This document shows, piece after piece, positions 1 to 7,277 of a stretch of 64,000 bases of DNA. This DNA is from an uncultured Kiritimatiellota bacterium (GTDB lineage Bacteria > Verrucomicrobiota > Kiritimatiellia > RFP12 > DVOR01). The translations under genes were made by a program, and so were the position numbers. The stretch covers positions 1 through 64,000 of the forward strand of contig CALXSE010000006.1 in NCBI GenBank assembly GCA_944391085.1. The letters run 5' to 3'. Position 1 is the stretch's first letter, and each line of letters begins with the position of its first letter. A model generated the notes under the pieces. The model made no database searches and was not told the origin of the DNA. It saw only the letters and a program-made list of their open reading frames with translations.

Positions 1-1
1 C

Positions 2-115
2 CTGAATCTGCTCCGCCGCCACAAAACGCCCGCCGACAGTTTCCGCCGCATGATCATGCGTGCCGCCTTGGACCCCGCCTACCTCGAATTCCTCTTGAAT
101 CTTCAGCAAAATTAG
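2..115 (+). CDS. C-terminal fragment of an unidentified protein (5' end outside window)
   Basis: An open frame enters from the left edge and runs 37 codons to a TAG stop at 113-115. The visible tail is basic at first (LLRRHKTPADSFRR) and then ends in a short Leu-rich segment. It matches no family I can name from so few residues. The next 50 bases contain no gene, and a promoter for the following leader RNA begins at about 167. The frame is plausible because its codon use resembles neighbouring genes, but the product is unknown. Confidence 0.4.
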   Translation: MNLLRRHKTPADSFRRMIMRAALDPAYLEFLLNLQQN

Positions 116-166
116 ATGCGTTTGCCCTGGACGCCCCCGCCCCGCGGGCAAAGCCTCCCCTGACTG

Positions 167-175
167 TGCTATACT
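167..175 (+). promoter_or_regulatory. Extended -10 promoter (TGC-TATACT) for leader RNA and membrane protein
   Basis: TGC followed by TATACT at 170-175 matches the extended -10 used throughout this window (TGnTATAAT). No good -35 is visible. The predicted transcription start is about 181-183. The same promoter form (TGC-TATCCT) stands at the same place before the homologous element at 21641-21649, so promoter and RNA are conserved together. Confidence 0.6.
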
Positions 176-181
176 TGCGGC

Positions 182-362
182 ACGTCATGGGAGAGCCATG
201 ACCTTTCGCTTCAGCGAACAAGGTTGCTTACTTCGAAACTTAGGAACTTTCTTTGGTCGAGCAACGTGTTGGCGAAGCGTGCCGTTTTGGCGCGCCTTCT
301 TTTCACGTACCTGACCATGGGCTTCCTAAGGCCTCGAAGTGGGTTGGAAAAGGAGGCGTGCC
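182..362 (+). ncRNA. Candidate structured leader RNA, copy A (SD-sequestering form)
   Basis: This untranslated leader aligns over its whole length with the minus-strand leader at 21634-21445. Visible helices are: a 7-bp hairpin 184-190/196-202 with pentaloop GAGAG; a hairpin 205-209/214-218; a bulged stem GTTGC 223-227 plus TCGA 233-236 pairing with TCGA 257-260 plus GCAAC 261-265, with a 5-nt bulge TTACT; and a conserved single-stranded stretch ACGTGTTGGCGA at 264-275. Two exclusive hairpins follow. GAAGCGTGCC 274-283 can pair with 289-299, or 289-304 can pair with 347-362 in 16 bp including two G-U pairs. The second state covers the Shine-Dalgarno AAGGAGG (350-356) of the gene at 366. Stems differ in sequence but keep pairing between copies. 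The regulatory function and any ligand are inferred; I recognise no known riboswitch class. Confidence 0.65.
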
Positions 363-365
363 TTT

Positions 366-2294
366 ATGGGCGGCAAATGGAAGGTCTTATGGGATGTCTG
401 TGGAAGCATGCGCCGATGCGTGGGAACGCATCGGGACGGGTTGCGTGAAGGCGCGCGGCTGGCGGGGCGGGCCATCCTCGTCTTTCCGGTCGCCGTGACG
501 GTCTTGGCGTGGGCCGCGTTCCTGTTTGGGGGCCGGTGCGCCGCGTGGCAATGGTGGCTCGCCCTCTGCGGGACGCTCGCGTGGGTCTGGCTTCGGGGGA
601 AAACCCGGCGGCGGGGCGCGCTGGGGGCGGCGGCGTTCCTGGGGTTCCTGGCGGCGCTCTGGGTCTGCGCGGGGGCATTCTGCACGTTGGCCTGGAACGA
701 CTATGTGGGCTATCACCTCCCCGCGATGCGCTTGCTCGTCGAGGGCTGGAACCCCGTCTGGGCCGGGACCGGCGAGGCTCTGGCGGCGACGATGGGGATC
801 GACCCCTGGGAGATGCGCCTCTGGCATGTGCTCGCCATGCCGAAGAACGTGTGGGTGTTCAACGCGGCGGCCTATTCGTTCTTCCGGATGCCGATGGCGT
901 TGCCCTACCCGATTGTGGGGTTCCTCCTCGTGTCGGCAACCGTCCAGGTCTGGGGGTTCCTGAGGCACGCGCACTGGGGATGTCGGCTCGTGGGCGTGGT
1001 CGCGGCCTGGGCGTTCGCGCCGTCGGGGATGTTCGCGGTCGTGGACTGCGTGACGGCGCTGGGGGCGTTCGGCCTGCTGGCCGGGATGGGGCGGGCCTTG
1101 AACGGGGAACGGCCGGATTGGACGGCGCTGGCGGCCCATTCCTTCTGGATGATGACGGCCAAACAGCCCAGCCTATGGGCCTGCTTCCTGGCGTGGTGCG
1201 TCTTCTCCTGCGCCTGGCTCTGGCTGAACAGGGCGGACGCCCTGGGCGCGGCCAGGCGCCTTTTCTGCCTTGCGGCGGCGCTCGGCGCGCTCTTTTGCGT
1301 GACGGGGGTTTCCCCCTACGCGACCTCCTGGCGACACTTCGGCCACCCCTTCTACCCGAAGTACACGGCGGATGAGGCGCGTTTCCCCGTCCAGGACATC
1401 ACGGCGGACTTCAAGTTCGGCAACGCGGACGCCTTGGCGATGGGCCACCTCGGCAACTTCGTGAACGCCTACGTCAGCCGGACCCTCGCGGGCTGGTATT
1501 ACACCAGGAAGCTGGGGCAGGCGGAGTTCTCCCCCTGGCGCCCGACATGGGAGCAATCCAGCGCCGAGCCTGCGCCCTTTGGGCTCAAGCGGCGGACGGC
1601 CCTGCAGCTGGCGTTCATCCTGGCCCTCCTCTTCGGCAAACGGACGGAACGCCTGCTGACCGTGATGGTCGCCTTGCCGCTCATCCTCGTCCCGACGGAA
1701 ATGATGGGGTACCTTCGCTATTTCCCCGGCACGTCATTCCTGTCGCTGATTGCGTTCGCCGCGCTCGCACGCCTCGGCGCCCCGCAGGCCAGGAGGATCG
1801 GGCTGACGGCGGCGACCCTGTCGTTCGCCCCCGCCATCCTTCTCTCTTTCCTCTGGCTGACCTCGCTGATCGAGACCGCCTATGCCGTCGAGAAAACCCT
1901 GGATACGGCTCCCCCGGGAACCGTCTGCGCGCGAGGCGTCAACGGCAGCCCAAACGCCCCCGCCCTGGTGAAGGCCTCCGGGGAGAGGACCCGGACCGCC
2001 TTCTGCAACCTCCGCCTGCTCTGCCGGCAGGAACCCAGGCTGCGGGCCGCGGCCATCCACGACCCCAAGCGGTGCACGGCGGCATGCGACGCCTACGAGG
2101 CCTTCTTCCACAACGCGGAATTCGCCGTCCCGCCAGGGACGCTGGACCAAACGGTGGACTGTTACACGGCGAACACCAGGAACCCGAGCCGGGCGGCCCG
2201 GTGGCTCAACTATCCGCGCGTCCTCGCGAAGGTTTGGCTGACCCACTTCCCCATGCTGCTCTCACAGCGCCTCCGCGCCCTGGCCTCCCCCTGA
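366..2294 (+). CDS. Polytopic membrane protein, possibly GT-C-type glycosyltransferase-like
   Basis: The product is about 642 residues with many hydrophobic segments separated by short loops, and a mostly soluble Cys-rich C-terminal part (around residues 510-600). The first large loop contains NDYVGYHLPAMRLLVEGWNP, which resembles the first periplasmic loop of GT-C lipid-sugar-dependent glycosyltransferases, although no family signature is conclusive. I chose the ATG at 366 over the in-frame ATG at 339 because AAAAGGAGG at 348-356 is correctly spaced for it. That ribosome site is the 3' arm of a long hairpin in the leader RNA, so translation is probably controlled by RNA folding. It stands alone on this strand, followed by a tandem repeat and a convergent operon. 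The exact function is unknown. Confidence 0.7.
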   Translation: MGGKWKVLWDVCGSMRRCVGTHRDGLREGARLAGRAILVFPVAVTVLAWAAFLFGGRCAAWQWWLALCGTLAWVWLRGKTRRRGALGAAAFLGFLAALWVCAGAFCTLAWNDYVGYHLPAMRLLVEGWNPVWAGTGEALAATMGIDPWEMRLWHVLAMPKNVWVFNAAAYSFFRMPMALPYPIVGFLLVSATVQVWGFLRHAHWGCRLVGVVAAWAFAPSGMFAVVDCVTALGAFGLLAGMGRALNGERPDWTALAAHSFWMMTAKQPSLWACFLAWCVFSCAWLWLNRADALGAARRLFCLAAALGALFCVTGVSPYATSWRHFGHPFYPKYTADEARFPVQDITADFKFGNADALAMGHLGNFVNAYVSRTLAGWYYTRKLGQAEFSPWRPTWEQSSAEPAPFGLKRRTALQLAFILALLFGKRTERLLTVMVALPLILVPTEMMGYLRYFPGTSFLSLIAFAALARLGAPQARRIGLTAATLSFAPAILLSFLWLTSLIETAYAVEKTLDTAPPGTVCARGVNGSPNAPALVKASGERTRTAFCNLRLLCRQEPRLRAAAIHDPKRCTAACDAYEAFFHNAEFAVPPGTLDQTVDCYTANTRNPSRAARWLNYPRVLAKVWLTHFPMLLSQRLRALASP

Positions 2295-2330
2295 CGGGAG
2301 AGACGTTCGCCCCTGTCCCTGCCAAGCGCC

Positions 2331-2403
2331 GGCAGGCGCGGGCGGCCGGCAGGCGCGGGCAGCCGGCAGGCGCGGGCAGCCGGCAGGCGCGGGCAGCCGG
2401 CAG
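2331..2403. repeat. 17-bp tandem repeat, about 4.3 copies
   Basis: The unit GGCAGGCGCGGGCAGCC begins at 2331, 2348, 2365 and 2382, with a partial fifth copy at 2399-2403. The first unit has one change (GGCGGCC instead of GGCAGCC). It lies in the 254-bp intergenic stretch between the membrane-protein gene and the terminator of the tatA operon, a region with no gene. Because the unit length is not a multiple of three, coding is unlikely. Confidence 0.9.
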
Positions 2404-2463
2404 ACACTCAACGCCGACGCCGCCTCGGCACCAGCCCAGGGCGGGAAGGGAACGTGCGGCGAC

Positions 2464-2514
2464 AAAAAAGGCGTGCCGCCTGGGCGGCCGCAGGGGTCGC
2501 CGGGCGCACGCCTT
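2464..2514 (-). terminator. Intrinsic terminator of the secG-rpoZ-smpB-tatA operon
   Basis: Read on the minus strand, AAGGCGTGC (2514-2506) pairs with GCACGCC (2476-2470), which is followed by six T residues (2469-2464). The loop is about 29 nt and itself GC-rich. It lies 35 bp downstream of the tatA stop codon. Confidence 0.75.
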
Positions 2515-2548
2515 ATCCGTCGCCGCAAAGGAGGACGGCGGGGTCGCC

Positions 2549-2764
2549 TCAGTTGCCCTCGCCGGGCTTGGCGTCCTCCTCGATGAGGGCCTTCTTGATT
2601 TCGTCGGCCTTTTCGGCCGCGGCGGCGTTGCCTTCCTTGAGGCCCTTCTTGAACTCGCCGGAGGAGCGGCCGAGGGCGCGGGCGATCTCGGGGATCTTCT
2701 TGGCGCCGAAGACGAGCGCGACGATGAGGACGACGATGAGGATTTGCCAAAGTCCGGGACGCAT
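2549..2764 (-). CDS. tatA: Sec-independent (twin-arginine) translocase subunit TatA/TatE
   Basis: This 71-residue protein has the TatA/E plan: a short N-terminal transmembrane helix (about residues 5-20, GLWQILIVVLIVALVFG), the hinge FGAKKIPEIARALG, an amphipathic helix with GEFKKGLKEG, and an acidic, charged tail. It forms the pore-forming component that carries folded twin-arginine proteins across the inner membrane. The start at 2764 is preceded by AAAGGA and gives the normal family length; an upstream in-frame start would add 19 unrelated residues. It is the last gene of the secG-rpoZ-smpB operon, 22 bp after smpB, with a clear terminator behind it. No tatC is in the window. Confidence 0.92.
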   Translation of the reverse strand: MRPGLWQILIVVLIVALVFGAKKIPEIARALGRSSGEFKKGLKEGNAAAAEKADEIKKALIEEDAKPGEGN

Positions 2765-2786
2765 GGTGGGGTTCCTTTCGTGAAGG

Positions 2787-3287
2787 TCAGCGGTAGACGC
2801 GGACGGCGCGGGCGGCGGCACGGTCGGCCTCGCGGCGCTTGATGGTCTCGCGGCGGTCGTATTGGTTCTTGCCCTGGCAGAGGGCGAGCTCCACCTTGAC
2901 CTTGCCGCGTGGGCTGAGGTAAAGGCGCAGGGGGATGAGGGAGAGGCCCTTTTGGTCGACCTTTTGGCGGAGGCGGAGGATCTCGGCGCGGTGCATGAGC
3001 AGACGGCGCTGGCGCAGCTCGCTGTGGTTGAAGCGGTTGCCGAAGGCGTAGGGGGGGATGCGCACCTGCATGAGCCAGAGCTGGCCCGCCTCGTCGATCT
3101 TGCACCAGGCGCCCATGAGGCCGCCCTCGCCGTTGCGCAGGACCTTGACCTCGGTGCCGAGGAGCTCGATACCGGCCTCGAACTTCTCGAGGATGGTATA
3201 GTCGTGTGTGGCCTTGCGGTTGACCGCCAGGTTGACCGATTGCGGCTTCTTGGCTTTCTTCCCGGCGGCCATGGCGCGTTGCGTCAC
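2787..3287 (-). CDS. smpB: SsrA-binding protein SmpB
   Basis: SmpB binds tmRNA and delivers it to stalled ribosomes for trans-translation. The 166-residue product shows the family core: NRKATHDYTILEKFEAGIEL, GTEVKVLRNG, the central beta-barrel ending in PLRLYLSPRGKVKVELALCQGK, and the basic C-terminal tail with YDRRETIKRREADR that enters the decoding centre. Two starts are possible. A GTG at 3287 overlaps the rpoZ stop (GTGTGA), which suggests translational coupling. An ATG at 3272 gives the more usual N-terminus MAAGKKAKKPQ. Neither has a strong Shine-Dalgarno sequence. No tmRNA gene was recognised nearby. Confidence 0.93.
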   Translation of the reverse strand: MTQRAMAAGKKAKKPQSVNLAVNRKATHDYTILEKFEAGIELLGTEVKVLRNGEGGLMGAWCKIDEAGQLWLMQVRIPPYAFGNRFNHSELRQRRLLMHRAEILRLRQKVDQKGLSLIPLRLYLSPRGKVKVELALCQGKNQYDRRETIKRREADRAAARAVRVYR

Positions 3288-3535
3288 ACGTGGCGGCCCC
3301 AGCGGGCCTGGGCCTCCAGGTGCGCCTCGACGGCCTGCATGTCGACCTGGGAGACGACGAGGCCCTCGGCGATCTCGCGCAGGGCGATGTCGCTCTTGTC
3401 CTCGAACTTGGAGAGGGGGCGCAGGTAGGGGCGGGCGCCGCGGTTGAGCTGGCGGGTGCGCTGGGAGACGAGGTTGACGAGGACGGGGATGCTGGGCACG
3501 CGGGCGCGGGCCTTCTCGAGCATTTCAAGGTTCAT
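3284..3535 (-). CDS. rpoZ: DNA-directed RNA polymerase omega subunit
   Basis: The 83-residue protein fits the omega family, which helps assemble and stabilise the beta' subunit of RNA polymerase. Recognisable parts are the N-terminal segment VPSIPVLVNLVSQRTRQLNRG and the core DKSDIALREIAEGLV, matching the conserved omega motif that in other species reads like 'ALREIAEGKI'. The start lies 14 bp after secG and is preceded by GGAGG. Its stop overlaps the start of smpB. Being between secG and smpB, it is presumably expressed constitutively from the promoter ahead of secG. Confidence 0.9.
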   Translation of the reverse strand: MNLEMLEKARARVPSIPVLVNLVSQRTRQLNRGARPYLRPLSKFEDKSDIALREIAEGLVVSQVDMQAVEAHLEAQARWGRHV

Positions 3536-3549
3536 GTGCGTTCCTCCGC

Positions 3550-3888
3550 TCAGAACTGCTGGTTCAGGGGGCTGTCCAGGGGCAGGCCGGGGGCCGGGGC
3601 GGCGGGCTGCTCCTGGGGCACGGCGGTGCTGGTGGCCGTCTCGTTGGCGCCGCGGTTGAGGAGGGCCAGGCCGAGGGTGTTGAGGATGAGAAGCACGCCC
3701 AAAACGGTGGTGGCGCGGGTAAGGACGTTGCCGGTGCGCCCGCCGAAGACTTCCTCGCCGAAGCCGCCGCCGAAGGCCGAGCCCATCCCGCCGGAGGGGT
3801 CTTTGGGGGGCTGCAGCATCACGACGGCCACCATCAGAAGCGCGATGAGCGCCTCGACGACCAACAAAACGCCAAAGAGAAGGTCCAT
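3550..3888 (-). CDS. secG: Preprotein translocase subunit SecG
   Basis: SecG is the small accessory membrane subunit of the SecYEG channel. The 112-residue product has two transmembrane helices (about residues 4-24 and 58-76). The SecG signature lies between them: MLQPPKDPSGGMGSAFGG followed by EEVFGGRTGNVLTRAT. The tail after the second helix is Pro/Ala-rich and slightly longer than in enterobacteria. A Shine-Dalgarno AAAGGAAAG precedes the ATG. It is the first gene of the operon secG-rpoZ-smpB-tatA, so a Sec and a Tat component share one transcript. Confidence 0.93.
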   Translation of the reverse strand: MDLLFGVLLVVEALIALLMVAVVMLQPPKDPSGGMGSAFGGGFGEEVFGGRTGNVLTRATTVLGVLLILNTLGLALLNRGANETATSTAVPQEQPAAPAPGLPLDSPLNQQF

Positions 3889-3920
3889 AGACAGGCTTTC
3901 CTTTCAGTACTGATTGGCGG

Positions 3921-3929
3921 ATAATACCA
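3921..3929 (-). promoter_or_regulatory. Promoter of the secG operon (extended -10)
   Basis: On the minus strand TGG is followed by TATTAT (3926-3921), the extended -10 form common here. Transcription should start near 3914, giving a leader of about 25 nt with a normal Shine-Dalgarno sequence before secG. Confidence 0.6.
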
Positions 3930-4026
3930 AATCAGACGCCCCGCCGTCAAATCCGCCCGGAGGCGCGGGCGTGGCATGCCGCTTGGGCGGCAGGGCGGGC
4001 GCGGCCCCATGGAGGCGTGGGACTTA

Positions 4027-4035
4027 TGGTAAGAT
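4027..4035 (+). promoter_or_regulatory. Extended -10 promoter giving a leaderless mRNA
   Basis: TGG at 4027-4029 precedes TAAGAT at 4030-4035. Only six bases separate the hexamer from the ATG at 4042, so the transcript should begin at or next to the start codon. No Shine-Dalgarno sequence is present. Confidence 0.55.
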
Positions 4036-4041
4036 TGGGGC

Positions 4042-5127
4042 ATGTATCTGATTAACTTGTTTTGCTCGTTGTTGGCGGTGGTGATCGCGGCGGGGCCGTT
4101 GGCGCGGCTGGGCCTGCCGCGCTGGGCGGTGGCCGTGGCGGGCGCGGCGCTGGTGGCGCTGGCGCAGCAGGCGTTGATCCACCGGGCGCTGCGGGTGTCC
4201 CTGCTGTCGCCGGACGGGATGCCGATCTGGGTGGAGGCCGTCCTGCTGTGGGGGACGGCGTTCCTGCTGGCGGCGGGCGGGCTGAGCGTGGCGTGGTGGG
4301 CGCTGCGGCTCTGCCAGGTGGCGGTGCCGGGGTGGATCCCGCTGGCGGTGGGCGCGGCCGCGGCGGGGTGGCTGGTGTGGATGGGGGAGCGGCTGCCGCC
4401 GGTGCGGGAGCACGAGGTGACGCTGCCGGGGTTGCCGGCGGAGGCGGAAGGGCTGCGCGTGGCGGTGCTCGCCGACGTGCACATCGACGCCTGGCGGGGG
4501 CGGGCGTGGTGCGAGCGGCTGGTGGAGCGGGTGAACGGGGCGAGGCCCGACCTCATCGTCTTCACGGGGGATCAGGCGGACGGCGCGGTGGATCTGCGCC
4601 GGGCGGATCTGGCGCCGCTGGCGGGGCTGAAGGCGCCTGCGGGGAAGTTCCTGATCACGGGGAACCACGAGCATTACTTCGAGACGGCGGCCTATCTGCA
4701 GGAGTATGGGCGCCTGGGGATGACGGTGCTGGACGGCCGGGCGGCGAAGGTGCGCGGGCTGTGGCTGGTGGGGCTGGGGGATCGGCGTTCGCTGACGCGC
4801 CAGGGCGAGGCCGAGGCGGAGCTGCGGGGGCTCATGGCGGGGCTCCCGGAGGGCGCCTTCACGGTGCTCCTGGCGCACAAGCCGGGCATCGCGCGGGCGG
4901 CGGATGCGCTGGGGGTGCGCCTGCAGCTCTCGGGGCACACGCACGGCGGGCAGGTGCCGGGGGTGGCGGCGGTCATCGCGCGGTTCAACGACGGCTTCGT
5001 GCGCGGGTGGTACGCCCTGCCCCGCGGGATGCGCCTCTTCGTCTCGCCGGGCGTGGGGGTGTGGATGGGCTTCCCTTACCGCGTCTACGGCTCGCAAATC
5101 GCGGTCCTGACCCTGCGCGGGGCATGA
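4042..5127 (+). CDS. Membrane-anchored metallophosphoesterase (YaeI/YkuE-like)
   Basis: The 361-residue protein begins with about four hydrophobic segments (residues 1-115). A calcineurin-like phosphoesterase domain follows with the metal-binding motifs in order: LADVHID (about residue 143), FTGDQ (about 175), ITGNHEH (about 204), an isolated His in LLAHKPG and the GHTHGGQ motif (about 300). Such proteins are typically inner-membrane anchored phosphohydrolases; YaeI of E. coli acts on UDP-diacylglucosamine-like substrates, but the substrate here is not deducible. The gene is divergent from the secG operon and its promoter sits directly on the start codon, so the mRNA is probably leaderless. 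Confidence 0.88.
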   Translation: MYLINLFCSLLAVVIAAGPLARLGLPRWAVAVAGAALVALAQQALIHRALRVSLLSPDGMPIWVEAVLLWGTAFLLAAGGLSVAWWALRLCQVAVPGWIPLAVGAAAAGWLVWMGERLPPVREHEVTLPGLPAEAEGLRVAVLADVHIDAWRGRAWCERLVERVNGARPDLIVFTGDQADGAVDLRRADLAPLAGLKAPAGKFLITGNHEHYFETAAYLQEYGRLGMTVLDGRAAKVRGLWLVGLGDRRSLTRQGEAEAELRGLMAGLPEGAFTVLLAHKPGIARAADALGVRLQLSGHTHGGQVPGVAAVIARFNDGFVRGWYALPRGMRLFVSPGVGVWMGFPYRVYGSQIAVLTLRGA

Positions 5128-5161
5128 CGGCGCGGGGGGGCAAAGGGGGTGCGGGACACTT

Positions 5162-5195
5162 TTGGCTTGCAATTTGGCTTGCAATGGGGCATACT
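5162..5195 (+). promoter_or_regulatory. Promoter overlapping a perfect 12-bp direct repeat
   Basis: TTGGCTTGCAAT occurs twice in tandem at 5162-5173 and 5174-5185. A plausible -35 (TTGCAA, 5167-5172) spans the first copy and is 17 bp from a -10 like CATACT at 5190-5195. The repeat could be an operator for a factor that controls the following gene or the glg genes. Confidence 0.5.
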
Positions 5196-5229
5196 TTGTC
5201 GTGTCAAGGTCGTTGAGACAGAGGTCGGA

Positions 5230-5685
5230 ATGAAAGCGTGGTTGTTTGCAATGGCGTGTATCTGCCTGGCATTCGGGCAGGGCTTCGCGGAATCCGACGT
5301 CGCCGCGCTCGCGAAGGCGCAGGAGGCGCACATCGCCCAAAGGCGCGCCGAAGAGCAGTTCCCCCGCGCGAAGGCGTTCGCCGAGCTGGCGCAGCGGCAG
5401 GACTACGACCGCATCCTGGCGCGGGAGCGCGGGCGCCTCATCCGCTCGGGGCGCCTCACGACGCCGGAGGCCGAGGCCCTGCGCACGGCGCGCAAGGCGA
5501 AGCTGGAAGAACTGAAGGCTTTGGACAGACAGATCGAGGAGGCCTGCGCGAAGGCCCCCGAAATCGTCGAACTGGACGCCATCCGGGAGGCGAACGCCGC
5601 GCGGATGGAGGAGATCCGGATCAATCTATCCCCGAAGGGCCCGTCGGAGACGCCGGCCCGGGCGGGTGAAACCCAGACGGAGTGA
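5230..5685 (+). CDS. Small exported coiled-coil protein of unknown function
   Basis: The start at 5230 opens with a clear signal peptide (MKAWLFAMACICLAFGQGFA, cleavage expected after about residue 21). The mature part of about 130 residues is rich in Glu, Ala, Arg and Lys and looks like continuous helix or coiled coil, for example EALRTARKAKLEELKALDRQIEEACAKA. It has no catalytic motif. An in-frame ATG 81 bases upstream would put extra residues before the signal peptide and is less likely. It precedes glgA by 22 bp and may share its transcript. I do not recognise the family. Confidence 0.7.
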   Translation: MKAWLFAMACICLAFGQGFAESDVAALAKAQEAHIAQRRAEEQFPRAKAFAELAQRQDYDRILARERGRLIRSGRLTTPEAEALRTARKAKLEELKALDRQIEEACAKAPEIVELDAIREANAARMEEIRINLSPKGPSETPARAGETQTE

Positions 5686-5707
5686 GCGCGGCTCACGGAG
5701 GCCAATC

Positions 5708-7276
5708 ATGTCGCAGCAAAAACAACCCGGACAGCGCAAACCCAGAATCCTGATCGTCACGCCGGAGATCACCTACCTGCCGGCCGGCATGGGCAACATG
5801 GCCGACAAGCTCAGCGCGAAGGCCGGCGGCCTGGCGGACGTCTCGGCCAGCCTCGTGGCCAGCCTCTTCAAGCTGGGGGCGGACGTCCACGTGGCCCTGC
5901 CGCACTACCGGCGCATGTTCCACGTGGACGTGGGGCGCCTCATCAGCGACGAGCTGCGCAAATATCAGGCGCACCTGCCAGACTCGCGCATCCACCTGGC
6001 CGAGGACCGCTGCTTCTACTACCGCGACACGGTCTACTCGCAGGGCGATGAGAACCCCCACCTGGCCCTGGCCTTCCAGCGCGAGGTCATCAACAACATC
6101 ATCCCCACCGTCCAGCCCGACCTCATCCACTGCAACGACTGGATGACCGGCCTCATCCCCGCGGCCGCGCGCCGCCTGGGCATCCCCTGCCTCTTCACCA
6201 TCCACAACATCCACACCGTCCACCGCTGCCTCGGCGAGATCGAGTATGCCGGCATCGACGCGGCCGAGTTCTGGAAGAACCTCTACTACTCACGCCCGCC
6301 CTACGACTACTTCGAAAGCCGCGACACCAACCCGGTGGACTTCCTCACCTCGGGCGTCTTCGCCTCGCACTATATCAACTCCGTCTCGCCCACCTTCCTC
6401 GAGGAGATCGTCCGCGGGTGGTTCGACTTCATCCCCGGGCAGTTCCGCGGCGAGGTCATCGCCAAATACAACGCCGGCTGCGCCTGCGGCATCCTCAACG
6501 CCCCGGACGACAGCTACAACCCCGAGACCGACCCCAACCTCAAGGTCAACTACGACGCCAAGACCCACCACGCGGCCAAGATCTCCAACAAGATGCAGTT
6601 CCAGGAGAAGGTGGGCCTCTTCAAGAACCCGGACGCGCCCCTCTTCTTCTGGCCCAGCCGCCTCGACCCCATCCAGAAGGGCCCCCAGCTGCTCACCGAC
6701 ATCCTCTACAAGACGCTCGAGAAATACCGCGACGACAACATCCAGTTCGCCGTCGTCGCCAACGGCCCCTACCAGCAAGCCTTCCGCGACATCCTCGGCT
6801 TCCACAACCTCTACGGCCGCCTCGCCGTCTGCGACTTCGACGAGCACATCTCCCGCCTCGGCTACGCCTCCAGCGACTTCACCCTCATGCCCTCGCTCTT
6901 CGAGCCCTGCGGCCTCCCCCAGATGGTCGCCCCCATCTACGGCTCGCTCACCATCGCGCACGACACCGGCGGCCTCCACGACACCGTCGAGCTCCTCGAC
7001 GCCGAGAAAGGCGTCGGCAACGGCTTCCCCTTCAAGTACTACGACAGCCAGGGCCTCGCCTGGGCCATCGACCAGGCCATGGCCTTCTACCGCCTCCCCA
7101 CCGACGTCCGCGAGGCCCAGGTCGCCCGCATCATGAACGAAAGCAAGCAACGCTTCAGCCACGAACGCTGCGCCGCCGAGTACATCAAGATCTACGAAGA
7201 GATGCTCCAACGCCCCCTCACCGAGCTCTTCGACGGCGAGAACGCCGAACAGAACCCCTACCACCAGGAGGACTGA
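5708..7276 (+). CDS. glgA: Glycogen synthase (ADP-glucose type, GT5)
   Basis: GlgA transfers glucose from ADP-glucose to the non-reducing end of a growing alpha-1,4-glucan. The 522-residue protein has the GT5 N-terminal domain with KAGGLADV at residues 38-45 (equivalent of the KTGGL nucleotide-sugar motif), HCNDWMTGLIP, and the C-terminal GT-B domain with PSRLDPIQKG and the E-x7-E-like segment SLFEPCGLPQM near residue 400. Unlike enterobacterial GlgA, about a dozen extra residues separate the initial VTPE strand from the KxGGL loop. The start at 5708 has GGAGG at 5695-5699. It is followed at once by glgB (ATG overlaps the end of the stop region), so the two act as one storage-glucan operon. 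Confidence 0.93.
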   Translation: MSQQKQPGQRKPRILIVTPEITYLPAGMGNMADKLSAKAGGLADVSASLVASLFKLGADVHVALPHYRRMFHVDVGRLISDELRKYQAHLPDSRIHLAEDRCFYYRDTVYSQGDENPHLALAFQREVINNIIPTVQPDLIHCNDWMTGLIPAAARRLGIPCLFTIHNIHTVHRCLGEIEYAGIDAAEFWKNLYYSRPPYDYFESRDTNPVDFLTSGVFASHYINSVSPTFLEEIVRGWFDFIPGQFRGEVIAKYNAGCACGILNAPDDSYNPETDPNLKVNYDAKTHHAAKISNKMQFQEKVGLFKNPDAPLFFWPSRLDPIQKGPQLLTDILYKTLEKYRDDNIQFAVVANGPYQQAFRDILGFHNLYGRLAVCDFDEHISRLGYASSDFTLMPSLFEPCGLPQMVAPIYGSLTIAHDTGGLHDTVELLDAEKGVGNGFPFKYYDSQGLAWAIDQAMAFYRLPTDVREAQVARIMNESKQRFSHERCAAEYIKIYEEMLQRPLTELFDGENAEQNPYHQED

Positions 7277-7277
7277 G

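Noticed and set aside
224-498. Short open frames inside leader RNA copy A as leader peptides
   Set aside because: The corresponding frame is not conserved in copy B, and base changes follow RNA helices rather than codons.
2331-2403. CRISPR-like array
   Set aside because: Units are contiguous without spacers and only 17 bp; no cas genes are present in the window.
2787-3287. tmRNA gene expected near smpB
   Set aside because: No tRNA-like ends or tag reading frame could be recognised around the operon.
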